Below are positions 49,809 through 57,682 of a DNA stretch of 64,000 nucleotides, one piece after another. The notes beneath the pieces are model-generated. The model saw only the letters and a program-made list of their open reading frames with translations, was not told the origin of the DNA and did no database searches. The translations under genes were made by a program, and so were the position numbers. The DNA comes from CAYNSB01 sp964399625. Its GTDB lineage: Bacteria; Planctomycetota; Phycisphaerae; Phycisphaerales; UBA1924. The stretch spans positions 1-64,000 of the forward strand of contig CAYNSB010000003.1 of the NCBI GenBank assembly GCA_964399625.1. The letters run 5' to 3'. Every line of letters starts with the position of its first letter. The stretch's first letter is position 1.

Positions 49809-50640
49809 GCCCAAGGAGCCGCCCGGAACGCTGGGGAAGATCGTCGCGCGGAAGCGCGAGGAGGTATCCCGCGATTCGGCGCGGGTGAGCTTCTCCGAGC
49901 TCGAGGCCCTGGTCGCCCAGGCCGATCCGCCCCGCAACTTCTTCGCCGCCGTCACCCGCCATCCGGACGATCGCCACATGTCCGTGATCGCGGAGGTCAA
50001 GCGCAAGAGCCCCTCGGCAGGGCTGATCCGTCCGGAGTACGCGGGCGAGGGCTTCACGCCCGAGACGATAGCCAGGGCGTACGCGGACGCGGGCGCGCGC
50101 GCGATCTCGTGCCTCACCGATGAGCACGATTTCGGCGGACATCTCTCGTACATCGAGCGGATCAAGAACGCCGTGGATCTGCCCGTGCTGCGCAAGGACT
50201 TCATCATCGACCCGTGGCAGCTCTGGCAGAGCCGGGCCGCGGGCGCCGACGCGGTGCTGCTCATCGCCGAGTGCCTCACCGAGAGCGAGATCGTGGACCT
50301 GCTCATCCTCAGCCAACAGCTGCAGATGACGGCGCTGCTGGAGGTGCACGAGATGGACAGCCTGCTGCGCGTCCGTCCGCACATCGGCTTTCCGCACGCG
50401 GGGTACGGGCTCGTGGGGATCAACAACCGCGACCTGTCCTCGATGACCGTCGATCTGAACCACACCCTGCGCCTGGTGGACCTCGTCGAGGACCGCTCGA
50501 TCCTCGTGAGCGAGAGCGGGATCAAGACGCCCCAGGACCTTGCGCGCCTGCGCGAGGCGGGCGTGCGCATCGTGCTCGTGGGCGAGCACCTGATGAGGCA
50601 GGACGACCCGGGCAAGGCGCTGGGAACGCTCTTGAAGTGA
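49807..50640 (+). CDS. trpC: Indole-3-glycerol phosphate synthase
   Basis: A 277-residue TIM-barrel enzyme of tryptophan synthesis. Catalytic and binding blocks are all present: GKIVARKREEV, VIAEVKRKSPSAGLI (Lys/Glu region near 62-76), LTDEHDFGGHLSYI, VLRKDFIID (catalytic Lys), AVLLIAECL, EVHEMDSLLR, GINNRDLSSMTVDL and LVSESGIKTPQDL. It converts carboxyphenylamino-deoxyribulose phosphate to indole-glycerol phosphate. It stands alone, without other trp genes, so the pathway is dispersed. ATG 49807 and an ATG nine bases earlier (49798) are both possible starts. Confidence 0.94.
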   Translation: MPKEPPGTLGKIVARKREEVSRDSARVSFSELEALVAQADPPRNFFAAVTRHPDDRHMSVIAEVKRKSPSAGLIRPEYAGEGFTPETIARAYADAGARAISCLTDEHDFGGHLSYIERIKNAVDLPVLRKDFIIDPWQLWQSRAAGADAVLLIAECLTESEIVDLLILSQQLQMTALLEVHEMDSLLRVRPHIGFPHAGYGLVGINNRDLSSMTVDLNHTLRLVDLVEDRSILVSESGIKTPQDLARLREAGVRIVLVGEHLMRQDDPGKALGTLLK

Positions 50641-50709
50641 TCGGCCCAAATCGGCGCGAGCGCCGTCGCTCTACGAGCGAACACCAAACGAGCACACGAC
50701 GCGTCGCGC

Positions 50710-50715
50710 TACCAT
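50710..50715 (+). promoter_or_regulatory. TACCAT -10 element for the TlpA-like gene
   Basis: TACCAT lies 50 bp before ATG 50766; the surrounding CTACCATTGT also occurs upstream of 57683 (57618-57627). AAGGAG (50754-50759) is the ribosome-binding site. Confidence 0.35.
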
Positions 50716-50765
50716 TGTGCCCACGCCGCCCCCGCCCCTGAAGGCGTGCGACGAAGGAGACAGAA

Positions 50766-52088
50766 ATGCCCCGTTTGACGATGATCTCGGCCCTTTCCGC
50801 GCTCGTCCTCGCCGCGCCCGTCTGGGCCCAGGTCGATCCCGCCGCCAAGGACAAGCTCCAGGCGATGTCCGACGCCGTGGGCAAGCTCAAGAGCCTGCAG
50901 TACGAGGTGGTGAGCAGGGGCGAGGGGGGCATGCTCGCGACGTTCACGCCCGTGACCAGCGCCAAGGTCATGCTCCAGCGTGCCGAGAAGGGTTGGAAGC
51001 AGCGGCGCGAGGGCAAGGCCGAGGGCTACGGCATGCCCGAGTCCAAGTTCCTGCTCGTCTCCGACGGCGCGATGGTGCGCTGGGCCGACGATCGCAACAA
51101 GACGTTCAACGAGCGCCCCGAAGGGCAGGTGTCCAGCGACCTGTGGGAGCTCTCCAAGACGGCGTTCGTCTCCGAGTTCATCGTCGCCCAGCCGTGGGCC
51201 AAGGAGCTCAACTCGTCGGTGATCACCGCCCTTCCCGGCGAGCAGGTCGAGGGCGAGGCGTGCGACGTGGTGCTGGTGGACCTGGGCTCCGGGCCCGGTC
51301 TGGGCAGGACCAAGTTCGCCATCGCCACGAGCGACCACCTGCCCCGCAAGATCACGTCGTACGTGCAGAACCTCGGCGAGAAGGACGCGCTCTCGCTCAC
51401 GCTGAGCAACGTCAAGATCGACGCCACGCCGCCCGAGGGCTCCTTCGCGATCAGCAAGCCCGACGGGTACACAGTGATCGGGCCCGTGCCGCAGACCCCG
51501 GCGCCCCGCGCGACGCCCGCGACTCCCGATTCGGCGTCCGCACCCGCCGCGCCCAGGCCCGGCACCGTTGAGCGCGCCATCGGCGGCAACGTGGGCGACC
51601 TCGCGCCCGACTTCGAGCTCGCGTCCACCACCGGCGAGAAGGTCAAGCTCAGCGGGCTGCGCGGCGGCGTGACGGTGCTGGACTTCTGGGGCACGTGGTG
51701 CATCCCGTGCCGCAAGGCCTCGCCCGATCTGCAGAAGCTCTCGGAGTCCTACAAGGACAAGGGCGTGCGGGTCGTCTCGCTGGCCGTCCGCGAGAAGGAC
51801 GATGCGGCGCCGGGCAACTACATGAAGGAGCACAACTACACCTACACGGCGCTGCTCAAGGGCGATGACACCGCAAAGGCGTACAAGGTGAAGTCGTATC
51901 CGACGACGTTCGTGATCGGGCCCGACGGCGTGATCGTGGGCACCATGGGCTACGAGGACGGCTTCTACACGAAGCTCTCGGCGCTGGTCGACAAGGCCCT
52001 GGGCGCCGGCAAGCCCGGCGACGCGAAGCCGGCCGATGCCAAGCCCGCCGAGGCTGGCAAGGACGCCCCAAAGTCCGGCGGGCACTGA
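50766..52088 (+). CDS. Secreted TlpA-like thioredoxin with N-terminal DUF2092-like domain
   Basis: A 440-residue protein with signal peptide (MISALSALVLAAPVWAQ). Residues about 25-245 form a DUF2092-like beta-rich domain (AKDKLQAMSDAVGKLKSLQY; SKFLLVSDGAMVRWADDRN). After a Pro/Ala linker, residues 275-410 are a redoxin domain: GDLAPDFELASTTGEKVKL, then WGTWCIPCRKASPDL (CxxC near 314) and SYPTTFVIGPDGVIVG (cis-Pro). The tail is a Lys/Ala/Pro repeat (GDAKPADAKPAEAGK). The domain pair recurs in planctomycetes and suggests a periplasmic thiol-disulfide reductant acting with an outer-membrane-facing domain. A convergent gene begins five bases after the stop. Confidence 0.85.
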   Translation: MPRLTMISALSALVLAAPVWAQVDPAAKDKLQAMSDAVGKLKSLQYEVVSRGEGGMLATFTPVTSAKVMLQRAEKGWKQRREGKAEGYGMPESKFLLVSDGAMVRWADDRNKTFNERPEGQVSSDLWELSKTAFVSEFIVAQPWAKELNSSVITALPGEQVEGEACDVVLVDLGSGPGLGRTKFAIATSDHLPRKITSYVQNLGEKDALSLTLSNVKIDATPPEGSFAISKPDGYTVIGPVPQTPAPRATPATPDSASAPAAPRPGTVERAIGGNVGDLAPDFELASTTGEKVKLSGLRGGVTVLDFWGTWCIPCRKASPDLQKLSESYKDKGVRVVSLAVREKDDAAPGNYMKEHNYTYTALLKGDDTAKAYKVKSYPTTFVIGPDGVIVGTMGYEDGFYTKLSALVDKALGAGKPGDAKPADAKPAEAGKDAPKSGGH

Positions 52089-52092
52089 GCGA

Positions 52093-52437
52093 TCAGTTCG
52101 AGAATCGGACGCGGGAGATGCCGCGCCCGCACGCGCGCGCCAGTCGGGCCATGCCCCCCGCGCGGAGCCAGCGATCGAGCTCGAACCGGGCCGAGGCGTC
52201 GGGCGTCCGCACGCTCAGCACGCCCCGCGACAGCGAGAGCGCGCCCGCCCGTTCGCGCAGATTCGCGGGGGCCAGCGATCGCCAGGCGTGGTCCAGCGCG
52301 TCCTCGGCCCGCGCGGCGTGCCCCAGCTCGCGCGCGATCGTGGTCATCTCGGGCGCGATGCTCAGGGGCCGGCCCGTGGGCAGGGCGCGGTACCGCCGCA
52401 GCGTCGAGAGGCTCACCGATGGGTTGGCACGCGCCAC
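52093..52437 (-). CDS. DciA-like (DUF721) protein
   Basis: A 114-residue protein starting at GTG 52437, eight bases after AAGGGG; GTG 52446, overlapping the ferredoxin stop (GTGA), is an alternative. The C-terminal two thirds match the DUF721 pattern: LDHAWRSLAPANLRERAGAL, SLSRGVLSVRTPDASARFEL, LDRWLRAGGMARLARACG. In other bacteria DciA loads the replicative helicase DnaB; assignment here is by pattern only, as the family diverges strongly. It is coupled to the ferredoxin gene upstream. Nearby dnaA and dnaN are 30-40 kb away. Confidence 0.65.
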   Translation of the reverse strand: MARANPSVSLSTLRRYRALPTGRPLSIAPEMTTIARELGHAARAEDALDHAWRSLAPANLRERAGALSLSRGVLSVRTPDASARFELDRWLRAGGMARLARACGRGISRVRFSN

Positions 52438-52442
52438 GGGGC

Positions 52443-52709
52443 TCACCCCTTGGACTTGTAGTAATCCAGGTTGATCTGGATGTACTTGTTCCACTCCGCG
52501 GGCAGGTCGTCCTGCGGGAAGATCGCCTTCACCGGGCACTCGTCCACGCACAGCCCGCAGTCGATGCACGTGTCGGGGTCGATGTAGAGCTGCTCGCAGG
52601 CCTCGAACTCGGCCTCGTTCTTGGTGGGGTGGATGCAGTCCACGGGGCACACGTCCACGCAGGACGTGTCGCGGGTCCCGATGCAGGGTTCGGCGATGAT
52701 GTGCGGCAT
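52443..52709 (-). CDS. 7Fe ferredoxin (3Fe-4S/4Fe-4S)
   Basis: An 88-residue ferredoxin starting ATG 52709 (MPHIIAEPCIG), with GGAG nine bases upstream; the longer frame begins at a TTG and is rejected. The N-terminal motif CIGTRDTSCVDVCPVDCI provides the cysteines of a 3Fe-4S cluster (and the fourth for the other), and CIDCGLCVDECPVKAI is a complete 4Fe-4S motif (CxxCxxCxxxCP). The family is FdxA-like, with electron transfer to unidentified partners. A -10 TATCAT lies upstream on the minus strand near 52737-52742. Confidence 0.92.
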   Translation of the reverse strand: MPHIIAEPCIGTRDTSCVDVCPVDCIHPTKNEAEFEACEQLYIDPDTCIDCGLCVDECPVKAIFPQDDLPAEWNKYIQINLDYYKSKG

Positions 52710-52760
52710 GCGCGATGGCTCCAACGGACTCGCGCCATGATACGCCCCGTCCCGCGCGTC

Positions 52761-53468
52761 CTAGTTGAGCGTCAGCCCGCTCGTCTTGAGCGCCCAGCGG
52801 AACGTCGTGCGGACCGACGCGGGCACCTGGAACAGGGGCATCTCCTGCATGTTGCACACGCCCTGCGGGTCGCACCACGCCTTGACGACGCGGACCGTCG
52901 GCTTGCCCGATGAGGTGCTCAGCGTGGGCGTCGGATTGCCGCGCTGGTCCACACGGATCGAGGTGCTCTTTCCGGGCTCGCCCACGAGAAAGACCCAGGT
53001 CACCACGTACTGCCCGGCGCCGGTGCCCTGGCGGTCCCGCATCAGGACCACCGTGGTGGAGGTGGGGGAGATCACCACGCTGTCCGTGGTCTGGATCGGC
53101 CACGACCCGCGCAGCGCCGTCCACCAGTCGATGTTGGGAATCCAGTTTGGAGCCAGGGCCGGCGCGGGCGCGTGATCGCCCTGCGCCGCCGGTGAACTGG
53201 GCAGGTCCACGTCGGGCGCGCCGGGGGGCGGGCTCAGCACTCCGCCGCTGGGCGTGTTGCCGTTGAAGCGGGCGTACAGGGGCGCTCCGCTGTCGTCGGT
53301 GTGCAGCTCCGCCTGAACGCCCTGCCCGATGACATCGAGCACCTGCTCCTGGAGGGTGATCTGCGCGCCGAATCGGACCGCCCCTTCGAAGCGATAGGGC
53401 GAGCCCGTTCTGCACCCGACCATCACCAGGCAGCACAACGCCACGGCCAGCGGGCCTATCCGATTCAT
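52761..53468 (-). CDS. Lipoprotein of unknown function
   Basis: A 235-residue protein starting ATG 53468, overlapping the kinase stop by ATGA. Signal PLAVALCCLVMVGC gives a lipobox VMVGC with Cys19. The mature part is beta-rich with segments such as IGQGVQAELHTDDSG and YVVTWVFLVGEPGKS, and two C-terminal Cys in VKAWCDPQGVCNMQEM that may pair. No family recognised. Coupling to the CHASE2 kinase gene suggests a sensory or effector partner. Confidence 0.65.
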   Translation of the reverse strand: MNRIGPLAVALCCLVMVGCRTGSPYRFEGAVRFGAQITLQEQVLDVIGQGVQAELHTDDSGAPLYARFNGNTPSGGVLSPPPGAPDVDLPSSPAAQGDHAPAPALAPNWIPNIDWWTALRGSWPIQTTDSVVISPTSTTVVLMRDRQGTGAGQYVVTWVFLVGEPGKSTSIRVDQRGNPTPTLSTSSGKPTVRVVKAWCDPQGVCNMQEMPLFQVPASVRTTFRWALKTSGLTLN

Positions 53469-55837
53469 CGCGGGACCTCCTCGAGCGCCGTTAGCGGCGA
53501 GCGTGCAAGGTACTGGATGCCCAGCGACACCGCCCCGGCCACGCCCATTCCCAGCAGCGGGAGCATGGGATTCACCAGATATCCCCAGAGCATCCCCGCC
53601 AGCATCGTCGCGACGACGATCGCCGCGACGCCCGCAAGCCAGGCGAGCGACGAGATCCCCAGCACCCGCCGGTGGGCGTACGGGCGACGCCTGTGCACCA
53701 GCAGCGGGATCGCCGCGCCCAGCGCCGCCCCGCCCACGAGCACGATCTGGCGTCCCAATTGCCCCGGGCGCTGGAGCACGCTCCCGCGCAGGGCTTCGGC
53801 CGTCAGGGCGTGCGCGAAGCACCCGGGCAGGCGCTCGCCCGTGGGCGCGGGCCAGTAGTCCTTGGCGTCGCTGGTGTCCGAGACGATCACGATCCTGCGC
53901 GCGAGCATCTCGATCGCGCCCGCCTCGCCCGCGAGCACGCGCGAGGCGTCCACCGTCACGCGGTCCAGCACCGAGCGCGCCGGGATGGGCAGGATCAGTC
54001 GCGCCGAATCGCGGCGCGGGCTGGGCTCGGCGGGCGTGGGGTGCGCCCGGAAGCTCGTCGTCACCGGCAGCATGACGGGATCGGGCGAGGTGTAGCGTCG
54101 GACGCCGCCGGGCGTGCTGTCGTAGAAGCGGAGCAGCACCTCCTGCCCCGTGGCGGACAGCTCGTACTGGGCCTTGCTCGCGGGCGCGATCGACGCGGCG
54201 ATCGCCGCCAGGGCCAGCGCCGGCGCGGGCTCGGCGCTCGTCTGCTCCTCGAGCACGATCATCTGCCAGTCGTAGACCTTCCCGTTCGCGACCGGGTTCT
54301 GCATGCGCAGGTGCCCCAGTCGGTCCGACGCGCGGGCGAGCGCCGGGCTGAGCACGCTCGCCGCGGGCGCACCGTCGGGCCCAAACTCCCAGTCCGACAT
54401 GCCCAGCACGACCGGCGCCAGTTCCTTCGTGGTGCGCGACAGCGCGCGGGCCAGGTCCTCATCCGGCGGGCGCGGGCCGCGGAAGGCGAGATCGATCGCG
54501 ATCGCCGCGGGTCGCGCCCGCGCGGAGCCCGCGTCGCACCACGCGTTGAGCACGCGCGCGAGGAGCGCCCGGCGCTGCCAGGGCTCGATCGGCGCGTCCG
54601 CGGGCAGCCCCAGCACCCGCCGCGCATCGTCCAGATGCACATCCAGCACCGCGACGCGATCGAGGTGGTTGGGCGCGAGCATGGGCGTGAGCGAGCGCTC
54701 GAAACGCGCCGACGCGTCCGTCCATGTGTAGAACAGCGGCACGCCCAGGCCCCACGCCGCGAGCGTGCCCAGCGTCAGCGCCAGAACGAAGCCCAGCAGC
54801 GGGGACGACGCGAGCCGCTGGCGGATCGAGTGCCCTGCGCGTCGCGCGGCCCCCGCGCCCGCGGGCAGCATCCCCTGCAGCACCCGGCGCAGGTCATCGC
54901 CCATCGCCCGCGCGGACTCGTACCGGCGCTCGGGGGGCTTCTCCAGCGCACGCTCGAGGATCGCGCGCACGGGCGCGGGCAGTCGGCGCGCCTCGGGCGA
55001 GTCCAGGTCCGGCGGCGCGGTGCGGATGATCTCCGCCAGCGAGCCACGATCGGCATCGCGGGGCAGCGCGTACGGCAGGCGCCCCAGCAGCAGCTCGTAC
55101 AGCACCACGCCCAGCGCGTGCACGTCCGTGCGCTCATCGAGCGTCGATCCGGGCATCGTCTGCTCCGGGGCCATGTAGTGGGGCGTGCCCCGGAAGCCCG
55201 AGGGCGATGGGTCCGCGGCGGGGTCGATCGCGCGCGCGATGCCCAGGTCGATGAGCTTGGGCTGGGCCGGGCGCGTGGGCATGCCGGGCCAGACGAGGAT
55301 GTTGCCCGGCTTGAGGTCCAGGTGCAGCAGCCCGTGGTCGTGCGCGTGCTGCACGCCGTCGCACACCATCGCCATCAGGCGCAGGCGCTCGCGGAGGTCG
55401 GCGCGCGTGGCGTCGGCGTGGTGCGTGATGCTCTGCTCGCCGGGCACGTGGTCCGTCACGAAGTACGGGAACCGCTGCCCGCTCGCGGGGTCGCGATAGA
55501 GCCCAAAGTCGCGGATCTGCACCACGCCCGGGTGCCCAAGCAGCGTCGCCAGGCGCTGCGCCTCGGCGCGGAAGCCGCGCTCATCGCCCGAGTGCGGCGT
55601 GCGCAGCACCTTGATCGCCCCCGTGTACCCAAGCCACACGTGACGCGCGCGATACACCGAGCCGAATCCGCCCCGCGCGATCAATCCCTCCACGCGGTAG
55701 TGCCCGATCCGCTCGGGCACGAGCGCCTCGCTCGCGCCCCGGGGCACCATGGGCGAGCGCGGCGGCGACGACGCGAGCAGATCGCCCGGATCGCGCGTCG
55801 CGTCGAGGGGCGCCGGCTGGGTTGGATCGTCGGGCAC
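53465..55837 (-). CDS. Ser/Thr protein kinase with CHASE2 sensor domain
   Basis: A 790-residue protein. The kinase domain (about 45-310) has GLIARGGFGSVYRARH (Gly loop), GAIKVLR (the Lys), HLDLKPGNIL (catalytic loop, with HLD for HRD), IDLGIARA (DLG for DFG) and GTPHYMAPEQ (activation segment). One membrane helix (about 350-372, PLLGFVLALTLGTLAAWG) leads to an extracytoplasmic CHASE2-like domain (about 375-690), recognisable by VAVLDVHLDDARR, AIAIDLAFRGPRPPDEDLA and the following blocks. Three C-terminal helices (about 695-780) complete the topology. The HLD and DLG variants occur in active bacterial kinases. It is likely a sensor kinase of unknown stimulus. ATGA links it to the lipoprotein gene. 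Confidence 0.9.
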   Translation of the reverse strand: MPDDPTQPAPLDATRDPGDLLASSPPRSPMVPRGASEALVPERIGHYRVEGLIARGGFGSVYRARHVWLGYTGAIKVLRTPHSGDERGFRAEAQRLATLLGHPGVVQIRDFGLYRDPASGQRFPYFVTDHVPGEQSITHHADATRADLRERLRLMAMVCDGVQHAHDHGLLHLDLKPGNILVWPGMPTRPAQPKLIDLGIARAIDPAADPSPSGFRGTPHYMAPEQTMPGSTLDERTDVHALGVVLYELLLGRLPYALPRDADRGSLAEIIRTAPPDLDSPEARRLPAPVRAILERALEKPPERRYESARAMGDDLRRVLQGMLPAGAGAARRAGHSIRQRLASSPLLGFVLALTLGTLAAWGLGVPLFYTWTDASARFERSLTPMLAPNHLDRVAVLDVHLDDARRVLGLPADAPIEPWQRRALLARVLNAWCDAGSARARPAAIAIDLAFRGPRPPDEDLARALSRTTKELAPVVLGMSDWEFGPDGAPAASVLSPALARASDRLGHLRMQNPVANGKVYDWQMIVLEEQTSAEPAPALALAAIAASIAPASKAQYELSATGQEVLLRFYDSTPGGVRRYTSPDPVMLPVTTSFRAHPTPAEPSPRRDSARLILPIPARSVLDRVTVDASRVLAGEAGAIEMLARRIVIVSDTSDAKDYWPAPTGERLPGCFAHALTAEALRGSVLQRPGQLGRQIVLVGGAALGAAIPLLVHRRRPYAHRRVLGISSLAWLAGVAAIVVATMLAGMLWGYLVNPMLPLLGMGVAGAVSLGIQYLARSPLTALEEVPR

Positions 55838-55858
55838 GCGAATCTCCCAGCGAGTGGC

Positions 55859-57508
55859 TCACGCGGGCGAGGGCGGTGGCTCGGCGGGATCGGCTCGCAT
55901 GAAGAGCGGATCGCCCTTGCTGATCGCGTGCCCGGGCTTGAGCCCGTGCGGCCCGGCGAACGTGCAGAGTTCCTCCAGCGTCGCGCCCGCGGGCGGAGCG
56001 CAGTTCCAGGCGTTCCAGAGCTGGGCCATCTTTTCGGGGATCGCGGGCGCGAGAAGGAACGAAGCGACCCGCAGCGTCTCCGCGCACGTCGCGAGAATCC
56101 GCGCAACGCTCTTGCCGTTGGCGCCCATGTCCTTCGCGAGCGTGAAGGGACGCGTGTCGGCGATGTGCAGGTCCACCCTGCGCACCAACTCGATGCCACA
56201 CGCGAGCATGCCCGCCAGGTCGATCGAGGCCGAGGCGGCGCAGGCGCGCCCAACGAGATCGTCGCAAAGCTTCGGCCAATCACCCCGCTCGTCCAACTCG
56301 GGCACCTTGCCCTCGAAGTACTTCTCGATCATGTTCCCGACGCGGTTGATGCAGTTGCTCACGCAATTGGTGAGCTCCGCGTTGTACACCTCGACAAACT
56401 TCGCGTGCGAGAAGTCCGCGTCCGTCGCGTGCAGCGGGCCCTGCGTCACGAGGTACCAGCGGAGCGCATCGACGCCGAACTTGCCCGTGTACGCGCGGAT
56501 GGTCTCGAGATCGATGAAGTTGCCCAGCGTCTTGGACATCTTCTTGCCGTCGCGCGTGTAGTGGCTGTGCGCGTAGATGAGGCGCGGCAGGGGCCGCCCC
56601 AGCGCCTTGAGGATCGCCGGCCAGATCACCGCGTGGAACCAGAGGATCTCCTTGCCCATCAGGTGCACGCTGGGGGGCCAGAGGTCGCGGCGCTCGGGCG
56701 TGTCCACCGCGGAGAGGTAGTTGAACAGGGCATCGATCCAGACGTAGACGCGATGGTCCGTGTGCCCGGGCATGCGCACGCCGAACTGCGTCGCGGGGTC
56801 GTCCGTCACGGGGCGCGTGATGGGCACGTCCTGCAGCCCCTCGCGCAGGCGCCCCAGCACCTCGTTGCGGCGCGCCTCGGGCTCGATGCGCAGCGTGCCG
56901 CTCGTGATGGACTGCTCCAGCCACGACTCGTACTTGCTCAGCTTGAAGTAGTAGTTCCGCTCCTTGCGGCGCACGAGCGGCTTGCCGTTCTCCGCGACGT
57001 AGTTCGTCTCCTTCGCCTTCGTCTCGGTGACATAGGCCTCCGCGCCCACGTCGTACCACCCCTCGAACTCGCCCTCGGCGACGTCGCCCGTCTTGACCAG
57101 CGCCGCGAGATACTCAGCGACCTTGCTCTTGTGCCGATCCTGCGTGGTGCGGATGAAGTCGTCGAACGAGAAATTGAGCTCGCGGAAGACCTGCTGGAAC
57201 GCCGCGGAGTTCTGGTCCGCCCATTGCATCGTGGTGAGCCCACGTTCCGCGGCGGTGGTGACCACCTTCTCCGCGTGCTCGTCGGTGCCGGTGAGCAGGA
57301 AGACCCGACCCGCCGAGGCGGTGGGGGGGTGAGCGGGGGCCGAACCGTCCATGGGCAGCCCGCGCCGGAGGCGTTCGAATCGGGCGAGGACATCCGCCAG
57401 GAGCGTGGTGTAGCAGTGCCCGATATGGGGCCGATCGTTCACGTAGTAGATGGGCGTGGTGATGTAGGCGGCGTGGAGCGGCCCGCGCGCCCGATTCGGG
57501 TCGGTCAT
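55859..57508 (-). CDS. metG: Methionine--tRNA ligase
   Basis: A 549-residue class I synthetase; ATG 57508 is preferred over 57547 because TATGAT (minus, 57515-57520) ends six bases upstream. AYITTPIYYVNDRPHIGHCY contains the HIGH motif and GKKMSKTLGNFID the KMSKS motif (about 322). GTDEHAEKVVTTAAERG is conserved. Where many MetRS carry a zinc knuckle, this one has YDVGAEAYVTETKAKETNYV without the cysteines, so the zinc site is lost. The anticodon-binding helices end at about 540; no C-terminal OB-fold tRNA-binding domain. It lies 21 bp from the kinase gene. Confidence 0.95.
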   Translation of the reverse strand: MTDPNRARGPLHAAYITTPIYYVNDRPHIGHCYTTLLADVLARFERLRRGLPMDGSAPAHPPTASAGRVFLLTGTDEHAEKVVTTAAERGLTTMQWADQNSAAFQQVFRELNFSFDDFIRTTQDRHKSKVAEYLAALVKTGDVAEGEFEGWYDVGAEAYVTETKAKETNYVAENGKPLVRRKERNYYFKLSKYESWLEQSITSGTLRIEPEARRNEVLGRLREGLQDVPITRPVTDDPATQFGVRMPGHTDHRVYVWIDALFNYLSAVDTPERRDLWPPSVHLMGKEILWFHAVIWPAILKALGRPLPRLIYAHSHYTRDGKKMSKTLGNFIDLETIRAYTGKFGVDALRWYLVTQGPLHATDADFSHAKFVEVYNAELTNCVSNCINRVGNMIEKYFEGKVPELDERGDWPKLCDDLVGRACAASASIDLAGMLACGIELVRRVDLHIADTRPFTLAKDMGANGKSVARILATCAETLRVASFLLAPAIPEKMAQLWNAWNCAPPAGATLEELCTFAGPHGLKPGHAISKGDPLFMRADPAEPPPSPA

Positions 57509-57514
57509 GCGCGG

Positions 57515-57520
57515 ATCATA
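57515..57520 (-). promoter_or_regulatory. TATGAT -10 element, leaderless-type, for metG
   Basis: On the minus strand TATGAT ends six bases before ATG 57508 with no Shine-Dalgarno site; it supports the shorter metG start. Confidence 0.5.
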
Positions 57521-57682
57521 GTGGAGCGGGGCAGGGTTCTCGGGCATTTCCCGCGGGCGTCGAGCCGATGAAGGGGGAGCGGTCCGCGCCGGGCGCTCGT
57601 GGCACGGGCGCAGTTCCCTACCATTGTCCTGATCGGGGCGAACCGGCGCCCGCGCCGGGAGTATCTTCAGGGGAGGTCACCC

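Noticed and set aside
53672..57571. Long plus-strand open frame opposite the CHASE2 kinase and metG
   Set aside because: Antisense frame without motifs; the minus-strand genes have intact catalytic signatures.
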